Shown here piece after piece: positions 1 to 8,254 of a DNA stretch of 47,574 nt (position 1 is its first letter; every line of letters begins with the position of its first letter). The stretch is taken from positions 1-47,574 of the forward strand of contig JARKOQ010000101.1 of assembly GCA_029976005.1 (NCBI GenBank), read 5' to 3'. Below the pieces are notes generated by a model. That model ran no database searches. It was not told where the DNA came from and saw only the letters and a list, made by a program, of their open reading frames with translations. The position numbers and the translations under genes are program-made. Origin of the DNA: Aggregatilineales bacterium (GTDB taxonomy: Bacteria; Chloroflexota; Anaerolineae; Aggregatilineales; Ch27).

Positions 1-140
1 AAATGGTCATGCCCGGCGACTCTGTCAACCTGATCGTCGAGCTGATCACCCCCGTCGCGCTCGAAAAAGGCTCCAAGTTCGCCATCCGCGAAGGCGGCCT
101 GACCGTCGGCGCCGGGGTCATTACCGAAATCCTGGAATAA
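1..140 (+). CDS. tuf: Elongation factor Tu, C-terminal end (partial)
   Basis: This is the last 45 complete codons of EF-Tu, the GTPase that delivers aminoacyl-tRNA to the ribosome; the rest lies upstream of the window. The frame begins [10 protein letters not shown] and ends GVITEILE before TAA, which is the conserved end of the third beta-barrel domain (the MVMPGD and FAIREGG segments). It sits directly before rpmG, tRNA-Trp, secE and nusG, the usual bacterial order. Only the barrel end is visible, so the G domain cannot be checked. Confidence 0.97.
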   Translation, partial: MVMPGDSVNLIVELITPVALEKGSKFAIREGGLTVGAGVITEILE

Positions 141-141
141 G

Positions 142-150
142 TGGTACAAT
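142..150 (+). promoter_or_regulatory. Extended -10 promoter for rpmG-tRNA-Trp-secE unit
   Basis: TGGTACAAT starts two bases after the tuf stop and matches the extended -10 pattern TGnTAnnnT. No convincing -35 box is seen. It would give a transcript with about 60 bases of leader before rpmG. The same pattern recurs before several other genes in the window. Confidence 0.5.
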
Positions 151-219
151 CATTGTGCTTGATGCGGTGAGGGTCATAGCGGCCCTCACCGCCCAAACCA
201 AGCGCTGTAGGGGACAAGC

Positions 220-384
220 ATGGCTAAGAAAGATATCCGTATCGTCGTAACGCTGGCCTGCACCGAGTGCAAAGAGCGTAATTACACGACCCAAAAGAAC
301 CGCCGTAACGACACGAACCGGCTCGAAATCAAGAAGTACTGCTCGCGCTGCCGTACGCACACACTGCATCGCGAAACCAAATAA
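220..384 (+). CDS. rpmG: 50S ribosomal protein L33
   Basis: A 54-residue L33, a small protein of the large ribosomal subunit near the E site. The body matches the family ([17 protein letters not shown], then [19 protein letters not shown]). It is the zinc-binding C+ form, with CxxC pairs at residues 14-17 and 41-44. The start is ATG with an AGGGGAC ribosome binding site at 209-215. It lies between tuf and tRNA-Trp, a common arrangement. Confidence 0.97.
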   Translation: MAKKDIRIVVTLACTECKERNYTTQKNRRNDTNRLEIKKYCSRCRTHTLHRETK

Positions 385-410
385 CGGCGGCTCGCTGGCT
401 TCATGTACGT

Positions 411-486
411 AGGGGAGTAGCTCAATTGGCAGAGCGACGGTCTCCAAAACCGTAGGTTCCGGGTTCGATTCCTGGCTCCCCTGCCA
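411..486 (+). tRNA. trnW: tRNA-Trp (anticodon CCA)
   Basis: A 76-base cloverleaf. The acceptor stem AGGGGAG (411-417) pairs fully with CTCCCCT (476-482). The anticodon stem ACGGT/ACCGT (437-441 with 449-453) encloses a loop with anticodon CCA at 444-446, and GGTTCGATTCC forms the T arm. The discriminator is G483 and the 3' CCA is encoded at 484-486. Placement between rpmG and secE is typical in many bacteria. Confidence 0.98.
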
Positions 487-505
487 AGTCTACTCAGGTA
501 GAGTG

Positions 506-535
506 CAAGACACCGTCCGCCGCGACGGTGTCTTG
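506..535 (+). other. Strong stem-loop between tRNA-Trp and secE
   Basis: A perfect 12-bp stem (506-517 with 524-535) with the six-base loop CGCCGC, 20 bases after the tRNA. No T-run follows, so it is not a classical intrinsic terminator. It may be a processing site freeing the tRNA 3' end from the secE-nusG message, or an attenuator. Confidence 0.6.
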
Positions 536-602
536 AGTGATAGGACAGGCCCTCCACCTGACCGATCGGGGCCGTAGCGAACCAAAGGGAAGGACACCGG
601 AC

Positions 603-1052
603 ATGACAGTTGATGAGGTCGCCAAGACCAAAGAAAACGGCGGACGTCGCAGCCGGCGCCGCGCCCGGCAGGTGGTGGCCCAGTCGTCTCAGCCCGTTCA
701 GGCGGCTGGACAGTCCCGCAGAGAACGTCCGGCCCCGGCCCGGCACGACAACGACGCCAAGCCCAATATCTTCGTCCGGGCCTGGCGCGGTCTGCGCGAA
801 TACCTGAGCACCACCCGTGCCGAGCTGCAAAAGGTCACCTGGCCCACCCGGCAGGAGACACTGCGCCTCTCGGGGATTGTCCTGGCTGTGACGATCGTGT
901 TCTCGATCGCATTGGGCCTGCTCGACCTGGTATACGGCCAGTTGTTCACGCTTGGATTCAACACGCCAGCGCTGTTCATTGTGTTCGCCGTCATCGTTGT
1001 CGTCGTGGTCGGCGGCAGCGCCCTGATGCTGCGGCGGCGTAGCGGCCTGTAA
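603..1052 (+). CDS. secE: Preprotein translocase subunit SecE
   Basis: A 149-residue SecE, the clamp subunit of the SecYEG channel in the cytoplasmic membrane. A basic, disordered N-terminal tail (residues 1-55) precedes the signature RAELQKVTWPTRQE (72-85) and a transmembrane helix at about 88-110. Unlike the usual single-span bacterial form, a second hydrophobic segment follows at about 122-143, ending in RRRSGL. The start is ATG 603, with AAGGGAAGGA about 9 bases upstream; an in-frame ATG at 537 lies in the stem-loop region and is rejected. It is followed 11 bases later by nusG. Confidence 0.93.
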   Translation: MTVDEVAKTKENGGRRSRRRARQVVAQSSQPVQAAGQSRRERPAPARHDNDAKPNIFVRAWRGLREYLSTTRAELQKVTWPTRQETLRLSGIVLAVTIVFSIALGLLDLVYGQLFTLGFNTPALFIVFAVIVVVVVGGSALMLRRRSGL

Positions 1053-1063
1053 AGGCCGGGTAA

Positions 1064-1741
1064 GTGAGCTTTGGGATGATGGATAACGACGGAATCGACT
1101 TCGATCCGGATCCCATCTATCTGGATGACGAACCGGACGACGAAGACAACGGGCCACGGCTCGCCGATGACGTCAAGGATGCCGGTGTAGCGGCTGCACC
1201 CGCCGAGGATTCTCCGGACGGGCGGCAGTGGTATGTCGTGCATTGCTACAGCGGCTATGAAAACAAGGTGCGCCACTCCATCGAGCAGCGTATCGAAACC
1301 ATGGGCATGCAGGACAAGATCTTCGACGTCGTGGTCCCCACGGAAGAAGAGATCGAGGTTCGGGATGGCAAGCGCCGCACAATCGAGCGCCGCGTCTTTC
1401 CCGGCTACATCCTGGTCCAGATGGTGATGGACGAAGACTCGTGGTACGTCGTGCGCAACACGCCGGGAGTCACCGGCTTCGTTGGGATGGGCAACGAGCC
1501 AACCCCTCTCCGTCCTGAAGAAGTCTCGCAGATCATGCGGCGGATGGAATCCGAATCCCCGAAGATCAAGATTGCCTTCAAGGCGGGTCAAAAAGTGCGG
1601 ATTATCGATGGCCCCTTCAACGATTTCGTGGGGATCGTCGGTGATGTCGATATGGAAAAGCACAAAGTCCGGGTTATGGTCAGCTTCTTTGGCCGTGAAA
1701 CCCCCGTCGAGCTGGACTTTTTGCAGGTAGAAAAGGTGTAA
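1064..1741 (+). CDS. nusG: Transcription termination/antitermination protein NusG
   Basis: A 225-residue NusG, which binds RNA polymerase and couples it to Rho or the ribosome. An acidic N-terminal extension (residues 1-50) precedes the NGN domain, which starts at [14 protein letters not shown] (about 56-69) and contains [14 protein letters not shown]-terminal KOW domain begins near [14 protein letters not shown]. The start is GTG 1064 after an AAAGG; ATG at 1076 or 1079 is possible and would shorten only the acidic tail. It is in one unit with secE and rplK. Confidence 0.96.
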   Translation: MSFGMMDNDGIDFDPDPIYLDDEPDDEDNGPRLADDVKDAGVAAAPAEDSPDGRQWYVVHCYSGYENKVRHSIEQRIETMGMQDKIFDVVVPTEEEIEVRDGKRRTIERRVFPGYILVQMVMDEDSWYVVRNTPGVTGFVGMGNEPTPLRPEEVSQIMRRMESESPKIKIAFKAGQKVRIIDGPFNDFVGIVGDVDMEKHKVRVMVSFFGRETPVELDFLQVEKV

Positions 1742-1752
1742 GGACACGAGTC

Positions 1753-2178
1753 ATGGCCAAGAAAATCAAAGCAGTCGTCACGCTGCAAATCAACGCCGGC
1801 AAGGCTACCCCTGCCCCGCCCATTGGCCCGGCTTTGGCGCAGCACGGCATCAACCTGATGGGTTTCTGCAAGGAATACAACGCCAAGACCAGCAACCACA
1901 TTGGCGAGATCATTCCCGCGGAAATTACCATCTTCCAGGATGGGTCGTTCCGTTTCAAGCTCAAGAGCCCGCCCACGGCCTTCCTGCTGCGCCGCGCGGC
2001 CGGCATTGAGAAGGGCTCTTCCAAGCCCAACACCAGCAAGGTCGGCACCCTCTCGCGCCAGCAGATCAAAGAGATCGCCGAAACCAAGATGGCGGATCTC
2101 AACGCCGTCAACCTGGAAAGCGCGATGCTTCAGATCGAGGGCACGGCCCGCAGCATGGGTATCACCGTCGTCGATTAA
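1753..2178 (+). CDS. rplK: 50S ribosomal protein L11
   Basis: A 141-residue L11, which binds the GTPase-associated centre of 23S rRNA with L10 and L7/L12. Family signatures are visible: [35 protein letters not shown] at the N-terminus (proline-rich hinge) and [26 protein letters not shown] in the RNA-binding domain. The length is exactly typical. The AAGGA ribosome binding site overlaps the nusG stop codon, so translation is likely coupled. Confidence 0.98.
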   Translation: MAKKIKAVVTLQINAGKATPAPPIGPALAQHGINLMGFCKEYNAKTSNHIGEIIPAEITIFQDGSFRFKLKSPPTAFLLRRAAGIEKGSSKPNTSKVGTLSRQQIKEIAETKMADLNAVNLESAMLQIEGTARSMGITVVD

Positions 2179-2190
2179 CACGCCGTCTTA

Positions 2191-2221
2191 ATCGTGGGAG
2201 GGGCGCGCAACGCCCCACTCG
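2191..2221 (+). promoter_or_regulatory. Candidate L1-binding autoregulatory hairpin in rplK-rplA spacer
   Basis: Stem GGGGCG/CGCCCC (2200-2205 with 2211-2216) with loop CGCAA, preceded by GTGGGA, which can form an outer GTG/CAC pairing and leave an asymmetric GGA bulge. GTGGGAG is also the core of the L1 stalk binding site in 23S rRNA. The hairpin ends about 10 bases before the rplA ribosome binding site, where L1 could block its own translation. The match is by eye only. Confidence 0.4.
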
Positions 2222-2239
2222 AACCACAGGAGAATCAGA

Positions 2240-2956
2240 ATGGCATCTCATGGCAAGCGCTTCGACCAGGCCCTGGCCAAAGTCGACCGCGACACCCTTT
2301 ACAATCCACGCGAAGCCGTCAAGCTGGCCAAGGAAAACGCCACGGCCAAGTTTGACGAAACCATCGAAGTTCACTTCCGGCTGGGGATCGATCCCCGCCA
2401 CTCCGACCAGCAGGTGCGCAACACCGTCATTCTGCCGCACGGCCTGGGCAAGACGGTTCGCGTCCTGGTCTTCGCCGAAGGCGACGCCGCCCGCGCCGCA
2501 ACGGAGGCGGGTGCGGACATCATTGGCGACGACGCCGTGATCGCCAAGATTAACGATGGCTGGGTCGAATTTGATGTCGCCCTGGCGGTGCCCGACATGA
2601 TGCGCAAGATCGGCCGCCTGGGTAAAGTCCTCGGCCGCAAGGGCCTGATGCCCAGCCCCAAGTCCGGCACGCTCGTCCAGCCCGAAGACCTGGCCCGCGC
2701 CATTCACGAAGCCCGCGCTGGCCGCGTGGAATTCCGCAACGACCGTACCGCCAACATCCACGTGCCGATCGGCAAGGCCGGCTTCGATGAAGACAAGCTC
2801 TACGAGAACTTCGTGGCGATGGTCGACGCGGTCCGCCGCAACAAGCCTTCCGGCGTGAAGGGCACCTACGTCAAGCGCCTGGTCATCACCTCCACCATGG
2901 GCCCCGGCATCCGCGTGGATGTCAACGCGGCCATGGAACTGCGCCCGGCCGAATAG
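2240..2956 (+). CDS. rplA: 50S ribosomal protein L1
   Basis: A 238-residue L1, the mobile-stalk protein of the large subunit and a known translational repressor of its own operon. Recognisable segments are [35 protein letters not shown], the signature [13 protein letters not shown] (about 133-145) and the C-terminal [15 protein letters not shown] 2240 follows AGGAGA. It is the last gene of this ribosomal unit, since a terminator follows at once; rplJ and rplL, usually next, are not here. Confidence 0.98.
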   Translation: MASHGKRFDQALAKVDRDTLYNPREAVKLAKENATAKFDETIEVHFRLGIDPRHSDQQVRNTVILPHGLGKTVRVLVFAEGDAARAATEAGADIIGDDAVIAKINDGWVEFDVALAVPDMMRKIGRLGKVLGRKGLMPSPKSGTLVQPEDLARAIHEARAGRVEFRNDRTANIHVPIGKAGFDEDKLYENFVAMVDAVRRNKPSGVKGTYVKRLVITSTMGPGIRVDVNAAMELRPAE

Positions 2957-2979
2957 GCCGCACCCAACTGCAGAAAACG

Positions 2980-3005
2980 ACGGAGCCGCGAGGCTCCGTT
3001 TTTTT
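2980..3005 (+). terminator. Intrinsic terminator after rplA
   Basis: The 8-bp stem ACGGAGCC/GGCTCCGT (2980-2987 with 2992-2999) has a GCGA tetraloop and a seven-T run. It closes the tuf-rplA unit. Confidence 0.92.
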
Positions 3006-3083
3006 GTTGGATACCCGCGCGCTTCGCATGACTTCGCGCGCGATGCTCGTGAAGAATGGCATCCCAAACGCGGCCAAAAGGGG

Positions 3084-3112
3084 TTGAGCCGGAATAGGCT
3101 TTGTGTTATGCT
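3084..3112 (+). promoter_or_regulatory. aspS promoter
   Basis: The -35 box TTGAGC (3084-3089) is 17 bases from the -10 box TATGCT (3107-3112), which is preceded by TG at 3104-3105 (extended -10). It lies 50 bases before the aspS ATG. Confidence 0.7.
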
Positions 3113-3161
3113 CTGCGCCATTGCACCTGTCCTGCATAACCATCCTGTGGAAGCGCACTGT

Positions 3162-4946
3162 ATGTTGAAAACGCACACTTGTGGCGAGCTTCGCGCCGAC
3201 CATGTCGGCCAAACTGTGACCCTGGCAGGCTGGGTAAATCGCCGCCGCGACCAGGGTGGACTCATCTTCATCGACCTGCGCGACCGCTGGGGCATCACCC
3301 AGGTCGCGGTCGACCAGGCCACTGCACCCCAGGCTCACGCCGCCGCGACCGAGGCGCGTGGCGAGTACGTGATTCAGATCAAGGGCGTGGTCCGGCCCCG
3401 GCCGGACGGCACCACTAATCCCAACCTGCCCACCGGCGAGATCGAGATCGAGGCCACGGCCATCGAAATCCTCAACCCGGCCAAGACCACCCCGTTCTAC
3501 ATCTACGGCGACGAAAAGGTCGAGGAAGCCCTGCGGATGAAGTACCGCTACCTGGACCTGCGCCGCCAGCGCATGCAGCGCAATATCGTGCTGCGCCACC
3601 GGGTGATCAAGTACATCCGCGATTTCCTGGATGCGCGCGGCTTCGTGGAAATCGAGACGCCGATCCTGTTCAAGACCACGCCGGAAGGCGCGCGCGACTA
3701 CCTGGTGCCCAGCCGGGTGCATCCGGGCCAGTTCTACGCCCTGCCCCAGAGTCCCCAGCAGCTCAAGCAGTTGCTGATGGTGGCCGGTTACGAGCGCTAT
3801 TTCCAGATCGCACGCTGTTTCCGCGACGAAGATCAGCGCGGCGACCGCCAGCCGGAATTCACCCAGCTCGACATGGAAATGAGCTTCATCACCCGCGACG
3901 ACATCATGGCCCTGGTCGAGGCGCTGATGACCGGCATCGTCGAGGACGTCTCCGACCGGACGCTGCTCACCAAGCCGTTCCCGCGCATCAAGCATCACGA
4001 CGCAATGGAGATGTACGGCTCGGACAAGCCGGACATGCGCTACGACCTGGTCTGGGTGGACGTGAGCGCCGTGGCCGGGCAGACTGATTTTGGCGTCTTC
4101 AAGGACAGTCTGGCGGCGGGCAACAAGGTCAAGGCAATGCGCGTCCCCGGTCTGGGGGCAGAAAGCGGCAGCCAGCTCAAGAAGCTGCACGGCGAGCTGG
4201 AAGCCCTGGCCAGGGCCAGCGGCGCGAAGGGCCTGGCCTGGATCGCCATCGATCCCGGTAGCGGCGAAGCCAAAGGCTCGATCGCCAAATTCTTCCCGGC
4301 GGACAGGTTGGCCGCCCTGGCCGAAGCACTGGGCACTCAGCCGGGCGACCTGGTACTGTTCGTCACCGACACCGCCAAGGTCGTCTACCTGGTGCAGGAC
4401 GCCCTGCGCCGCGACATCGCCGATCGCCTGGGGTTGACCGATCCGGCCAAGGTCGCCTTCGCCTGGATCATCGACTTCCCGCTGTTCGAGTGGAACGCCG
4501 ACGAGAACCGCTGGGACCCGTCCCACCACCTGTTCACGTCGCCGATGGCCGAAGACCTGCCCCTGCTGGATACCGATCCCGGCAAGGCGCGCGGCCAGCA
4601 GTACGACCTGTGCTGCAACGGCTACGAAGTGGCCGGGGGCAGCATCCGTATCCACCGCCGCGACATCCAGGAGAAGATCTTCGGACTGATCGGCCTGGAC
4701 GTGGAAGTCGCCAGGGAACGCTTTGGGCACATGCTGGAAGCCTTCGAATATGGCACGCCGCCGCACGGTGGGATCGCCCCCGGCATCGACCGGCTGACCA
4801 TGCTGCTGGCCGGAGAACCGAACATCCGCGAAGTGATCGCCTTCCCCAAGTCCCAGCAGGCCTCCGACCTGATGGCCGGCGCGCCTTCCGTGGTGGAACC
4901 GATCCAGCTTCAGGAACTGCACATTCGCGTGGCGGATTCCGAGTAG
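3162..4946 (+). CDS. aspS: Aspartate--tRNA ligase
   Basis: A 594-residue class IIb aspartyl-tRNA synthetase, charging tRNA-Asp (and tRNA-Asn if non-discriminating, which I cannot decide). An N-terminal OB-fold anticodon domain ([20 protein letters not shown], about 23-42) is followed by motif 1 near 160-170, motif 2 [14 protein letters not shown] (220-233), a bacterial GAD insertion, and motif 3 [15 protein letters not shown] (about 537-551). The length is typical of bacteria. The start is ATG 3162 ([11 protein letters not shown]); the open frame extends further upstream but runs through the rplA terminator, so longer starts are rejected. It is monocistronic between a promoter and a terminator. 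Confidence 0.97.
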   Translation: MLKTHTCGELRADHVGQTVTLAGWVNRRRDQGGLIFIDLRDRWGITQVAVDQATAPQAHAAATEARGEYVIQIKGVVRPRPDGTTNPNLPTGEIEIEATAIEILNPAKTTPFYIYGDEKVEEALRMKYRYLDLRRQRMQRNIVLRHRVIKYIRDFLDARGFVEIETPILFKTTPEGARDYLVPSRVHPGQFYALPQSPQQLKQLLMVAGYERYFQIARCFRDEDQRGDRQPEFTQLDMEMSFITRDDIMALVEALMTGIVEDVSDRTLLTKPFPRIKHHDAMEMYGSDKPDMRYDLVWVDVSAVAGQTDFGVFKDSLAAGNKVKAMRVPGLGAESGSQLKKLHGELEALARASGAKGLAWIAIDPGSGEAKGSIAKFFPADRLAALAEALGTQPGDLVLFVTDTAKVVYLVQDALRRDIADRLGLTDPAKVAFAWIIDFPLFEWNADENRWDPSHHLFTSPMAEDLPLLDTDPGKARGQQYDLCCNGYEVAGGSIRIHRRDIQEKIFGLIGLDVEVARERFGHMLEAFEYGTPPHGGIAPGIDRLTMLLAGEPNIREVIAFPKSQQASDLMAGAPSVVEPIQLQELHIRVADSE

Positions 4947-4970
4947 GCGCTTTTCACGCTTGAGCGATGA

Positions 4971-5005
4971 CGGTGACGCGCCTTGCTGCGCGTCACCGCT
5001 TTTTT
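4971..5005 (+). terminator. Intrinsic terminator after aspS
   Basis: A 10-bp stem CGGTGACGCG/CGCGTCACCG (4971-4980 with 4989-4998), an eight-base loop and a six-T run. Confidence 0.9.
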
Positions 5006-5037
5006 GGGCAGCCCGCTCTACCTGCCCCCGCCATTTG

Positions 5038-5046
5038 TGGTACGCT
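5038..5046 (+). promoter_or_regulatory. Extended -10 promoter for coaBC
   Basis: TGGTACGCT fits TGnTAnnnT, 40 bases before the coaBC start. No clear -35. Confidence 0.4.
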
Positions 5047-5085
5047 TAAGTTAAGAGCGAACTGAGAGAAGGTCTTAGACGCACG

Positions 5086-6351
5086 ATGGACATGCTACCA
5101 GAACGGATCAATCTGCTGGAAGGCAAGCACATTATCCTGGGCGTGACGGGCAGCATCGCCGCTTACAAGGTTGTCGCGCTGGCCAGCAGACTCACCCAGG
5201 CCGGCGCGCAGGTCGACGTCATCATGACCGACGCGGCGCAGAAATTCGTCACCCCGCTGACCTTCGAGTCGGTCACTGGGCGGCCCGTCTTCACCCGAAT
5301 CTGGGATTCCCAGGGCTACAGCGGGATGCCCAACCACATCGCCCACGTCGGTCTGGGCGAGGGAGCGGACCTGTTTATCATCGCCCCGGCCAGCGCCCAT
5401 ACCCTGGCGAAAATGGCCGCGGGGATGGGCAACGATCTGCTCACCCTGACCACGCTGGCCGCGGACTGTCCGATCCTCGTCGCGCCAGCGATGGACGGGA
5501 CCATGTTCAGCCATCCGGCCACCCAGGCCAATCTGGAAACCCTGCGCCAGCGCGGGGTGATCGTGATCGACCCCGACGAAGGGCGCTTCGCCTCCGGGCT
5601 ATATGGCAAGGGCCGCCTGCCCGATACCACCACCCTGATGGGCCACATGCGCCTGGTTCTGGGACGCAGCGGGCGTCTGTCCAAGGCCAAGGTAGTCATC
5701 ACGGCCGGCGGCACGCGCGAAGCGCTCGATCCGGTGCGCTTCATCACCAATCGCTCGACCGGCAAGCAGGGCCATGCCCTGGCCCAGGCCGCGATCGACG
5801 CCGGAGCAAGCGTGATCCTGATCACCACCTCGGAGCAGCCCATCCCGGTCGGGGTGACGGCCGTGCCCGTCCAGACGGCCCAGGAGATGCTCCAGGCGGT
5901 GATGGAGCACATCGACGACACCGACGTGTTCATCGCCAGCGCGGCCGTCTCGGACTTCCGTCCGGCCGCCATCGCGGAGCAGAAGATCAAGAAGGCCAGC
6001 CTGCCCGAAGGCCCATTCTCAATCGAGATGGATCGCAACCCCGACATTCTGCTGAAAATCAAGGCCTACCGGCAGGAGACGGCCATCCCGCGCGTCGTGG
6101 TCGGATTCGCGGCCGAGAGCGAAAACCTGGTGGAGAACGCCAAGGCCAAGCTGCATGCCAAGGGCGTCGATCTGATCGTCGCCAACGACATCACGGAAAC
6201 CGACTCCGGCTTTGGGGCGGATAACAACCGGGTCGTGATCTTCGATGGCGGCGGGGGGGAGCAGCGCGTCGAGCTGGCGACCAAGACCCGCATCGCGGAA
6301 GTGATCATCAAGCGAATCAGCCGCATCCTCAGCCGCAAGAAAGCCCAGTAA
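5086..6351 (+). CDS. coaBC: Bifunctional phosphopantothenoylcysteine decarboxylase / phosphopantothenate-cysteine ligase
   Basis: A 421-residue CoaBC, catalysing two successive steps of coenzyme A synthesis. The N-terminal flavoprotein domain (about 12-190) has GVTGSIAAYK and the catalytic His at 87 (NHIAHVGLG). The C-terminal ligase domain starts at VVITAGGTREALDPVRFITNRS and has SAAVSDFRP and EQKIKK. Two decarboxylase positions depart from the textbook enzyme: PAMNxxM reads PAMDGTM (Asp137), and the substrate-reducing Cys motif reads RFASGLYGKGR, with Ser170. AGAAGG lies 13 bases before ATG 5086; ATG 5092 is an alternative. coaX lies convergent, so two CoA-pathway genes are adjacent. Confidence 0.95.
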   Translation: MDMLPERINLLEGKHIILGVTGSIAAYKVVALASRLTQAGAQVDVIMTDAAQKFVTPLTFESVTGRPVFTRIWDSQGYSGMPNHIAHVGLGEGADLFIIAPASAHTLAKMAAGMGNDLLTLTTLAADCPILVAPAMDGTMFSHPATQANLETLRQRGVIVIDPDEGRFASGLYGKGRLPDTTTLMGHMRLVLGRSGRLSKAKVVITAGGTREALDPVRFITNRSTGKQGHALAQAAIDAGASVILITTSEQPIPVGVTAVPVQTAQEMLQAVMEHIDDTDVFIASAAVSDFRPAAIAEQKIKKASLPEGPFSIEMDRNPDILLKIKAYRQETAIPRVVVGFAAESENLVENAKAKLHAKGVDLIVANDITETDSGFGADNNRVVIFDGGGGEQRVELATKTRIAEVIIKRISRILSRKKAQ

Positions 6352-6356
6352 GCCCA

Positions 6357-6389
6357 CGAAAAACCCCTGCCCGCGAGCAGGGGTTTTCG
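6357..6389. terminator. Bidirectional terminator between coaBC and coaX
   Basis: An 11-bp stem AAAACCCCTGC/GCAGGGGTTTT with loop CCGCGA. The flanking A- and T-runs let it serve both convergent genes. Confidence 0.9.
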
Positions 6390-6391
6390 TT

Positions 6392-7153
6392 TCAGTTGCG
6401 CTCGGCGATCAGCCGCAGGCCGTCCAGGGTGAGCCATGGCTCCACCGCGTCGAAGCAATCGGTCAGGGGGGCCATGACCGCCGAAAGACCGCCGGTCGCC
6501 ACCACCTTCGCGCCGCCCAATTCGCCTTTGATGCGGGCCACCAGCCCCTCGACCATCGCCACGTAGCCCAGAACCAGTCCGGCCTGCATGGCCTGGATCG
6601 TATTGCGCCCGATGGCCGAGGGCGGTGGAGCCAGCTCGACGTGGGGAAGCTGGGCCGTGCGCTCCACCAGGGCATTGGCGGTCACGTTCAGCCCGGCGGC
6701 GATCGCCACGCCGCGCAACTCGCCCGGCGCGGCCACCGCCGTGAACGTGGTCGCCGTGCCAAAATCGACCACGATGCAGTTACCCTTGAAGTACTCGTAG
6801 GCGGCGACCGCATCCGCGACAAGGTCGCTGCCCACCCGATCGGGCTGTTCGGTCGTGATCGTGATGCCCAGGTTGAGCGCGCCGGGGCGGATAACCAGCG
6901 GCTCATGGTTCGATCGCCGGGCGATCATGCCCGCGATCCCGGCGGTGAGCTGCGGCACGACGCTGCTCAGGACGACCCGCTCGAAATCGTCCAGGCGCAG
7001 CCCGGCTTCCTGCAAGAAGCTGTTGAAGGCCACGTAATACTCGTCCGGCATCCGCTCGCGGACGGTCTGGACGCGCCAGTGATACGTCCAGGTTGTTCCG
7101 TCATGCACGCCAAACACGATGTTGGTATTGCCGATGTCGATCGCCAGTAACAT
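6392..7153 (-). CDS. coaX: Type III pantothenate kinase
   Basis: A 253-residue CoaX, which phosphorylates pantothenate in the first step of CoA synthesis. It has the ASKHA fold: phosphate-1 loop AIDIGNTN near the N-terminus, GSDLVADAVAAYEYF and IVVDFGTATTF in the middle, and VVATGGLSAV near the C-terminus, all typical of type III enzymes. GTG at 7156 directly precedes ATG 7153; GAGGAA six bases upstream of the ATG favours 7153. It is convergent with coaBC across a shared terminator. Confidence 0.95.
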   Translation of the reverse strand: MLLAIDIGNTNIVFGVHDGTTWTYHWRVQTVRERMPDEYYVAFNSFLQEAGLRLDDFERVVLSSVVPQLTAGIAGMIARRSNHEPLVIRPGALNLGITITTEQPDRVGSDLVADAVAAYEYFKGNCIVVDFGTATTFTAVAAPGELRGVAIAAGLNVTANALVERTAQLPHVELAPPPSAIGRNTIQAMQAGLVLGYVAMVEGLVARIKGELGGAKVVATGGLSAVMAPLTDCFDAVEPWLTLDGLRLIAERN

Positions 7154-7230
7154 CACCCGTTCCTCACGTTCTGGTAGTCAGGATCGCCCTACCCTTGAAA
7201 ACACGATTATAGACGGCCTTCTTCTCGCTG

Positions 7231-7239
7231 TGCGATAAT
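7231..7239 (+). promoter_or_regulatory. Extended -10 promoter for the P1 peptidase gene
   Basis: TGCGATAAT, 31 bases before the ATG at 7271. The -35 is unclear. Confidence 0.5.
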
Positions 7240-7270
7240 TCGAAAGGACTGGATCGACAAGGAGGCCGCC

Positions 7271-8248
7271 ATGCCCAACACCACCCTGACTGCTCTGGAA
7301 GGATTTCGGGTCGGTCACGCCCACAACCTGGACGGGCCAACCGGGTGCACGGTGATCCTGTGCCCGCCCGGAACGGTCGGCGGGGTCGACCAGCGCGGCG
7401 GCGCGCCCGGCACGCGGGAGACCGACCTGCTCCATCCGATGCATGCCGTCGAGCACGTCAATGCCATCCTGCTGGCCGGAGGCAGCGCCTATGGCCTGGA
7501 CGCCGCCGGAGGCGTGATGCGCTATCTGGAAGAACAGGGAATCGGCTTTCCGGTCGGAGTCGGACTCGTGCCGATCGTCCCCGCCGCGATCATCTTCGAC
7601 CTGGATTTCGGCAACCCGGGCCTCCGGCCGGATGCCGCGATGGGATACGCCGCCTGCCAGGCGGCCAGCGCAGACCCGGTCGTCGAGGGCTGCGCCGGCG
7701 CGGGCGCGGGGGCGCGCGTGGGCGGCATGTTCGGTCCGGCCTTCGCCTGCAAGTCGGGCATCGGCAGCGCCCTGATCGAATTGGACGGCGGGATCAAGGT
7801 CGCCGCGCTGATCGTGGTCAACGCACTGGGGGATGTGCTGGATGAGCAGGGCGGCATCCTGGCCGGAGTGCGCCAGCCGCCGGAAGGCGACCGTTTCGTG
7901 GGCGCGCTGACACTGCTGCGCGGCATGGTTCAGATGCCCACAGGGCGGCCGGGCAGCAATACCGTGATCGGCGTGGTGGCGACCAACGCCCGCCTGACCA
8001 AGGAAGAGACCAACAAAGTCGCCGCGATGGCCCACGACGGCCTGGCGCGGGCCGTGCGCCCGGCCCATACCCTGATGGACGGCGATACGCTGTTCGCGCT
8101 GGCCAGCGGCAGCGCCGGCCCGGCCAACGTCAGCGTGATCGGCGCGTTCGCCGCCGAAGCTACCGAAGCGGCCATCCGGCGCGCCGTCCGGGCCGCCACC
8201 CCGCTGGGCGGGATGCCCACCGGCCCGGCCTTCGCCGGCAGGACATAG
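7271..8248 (+). CDS. P1 (DmpA/NylC) family N-terminal-nucleophile peptidase
   Basis: A 325-residue self-processing amidohydrolase of the DmpA/BapA/NylC fold. The precursor is expected to cut itself before a Thr that becomes the catalytic nucleophile. The segment GRPGSNTVIGVVATN places the likely scissile bond at Asn230-Thr231, matching the Asn-Thr cleavage of NylC. Other family marks are LLAGGSAYGLDAAGGVMRYLEE (69-88) and the Gly-rich AGAGAGARVGGMFG. The substrate could be a beta-aminopeptide, D-amino-acid amide or amide oligomer and cannot be told from sequence. No signal peptide is seen, so it is probably cytoplasmic. AAGGAGG precedes ATG 7271. It is a lone gene, divergent from coaX. Confidence 0.88.
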   Translation: MPNTTLTALEGFRVGHAHNLDGPTGCTVILCPPGTVGGVDQRGGAPGTRETDLLHPMHAVEHVNAILLAGGSAYGLDAAGGVMRYLEEQGIGFPVGVGLVPIVPAAIIFDLDFGNPGLRPDAAMGYAACQAASADPVVEGCAGAGAGARVGGMFGPAFACKSGIGSALIELDGGIKVAALIVVNALGDVLDEQGGILAGVRQPPEGDRFVGALTLLRGMVQMPTGRPGSNTVIGVVATNARLTKEETNKVAAMAHDGLARAVRPAHTLMDGDTLFALASGSAGPANVSVIGAFAAEATEAAIRRAVRAATPLGGMPTGPAFAGRT

Positions 8249-8254
8249 CGGCAG

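Noticed and set aside
2922-4922. A 666-codon minus-strand open frame across aspS
   Set aside because: It is the antisense shadow of a clear aspartyl-tRNA synthetase gene in GC-rich DNA; its protein resembles nothing and lacks a start context.
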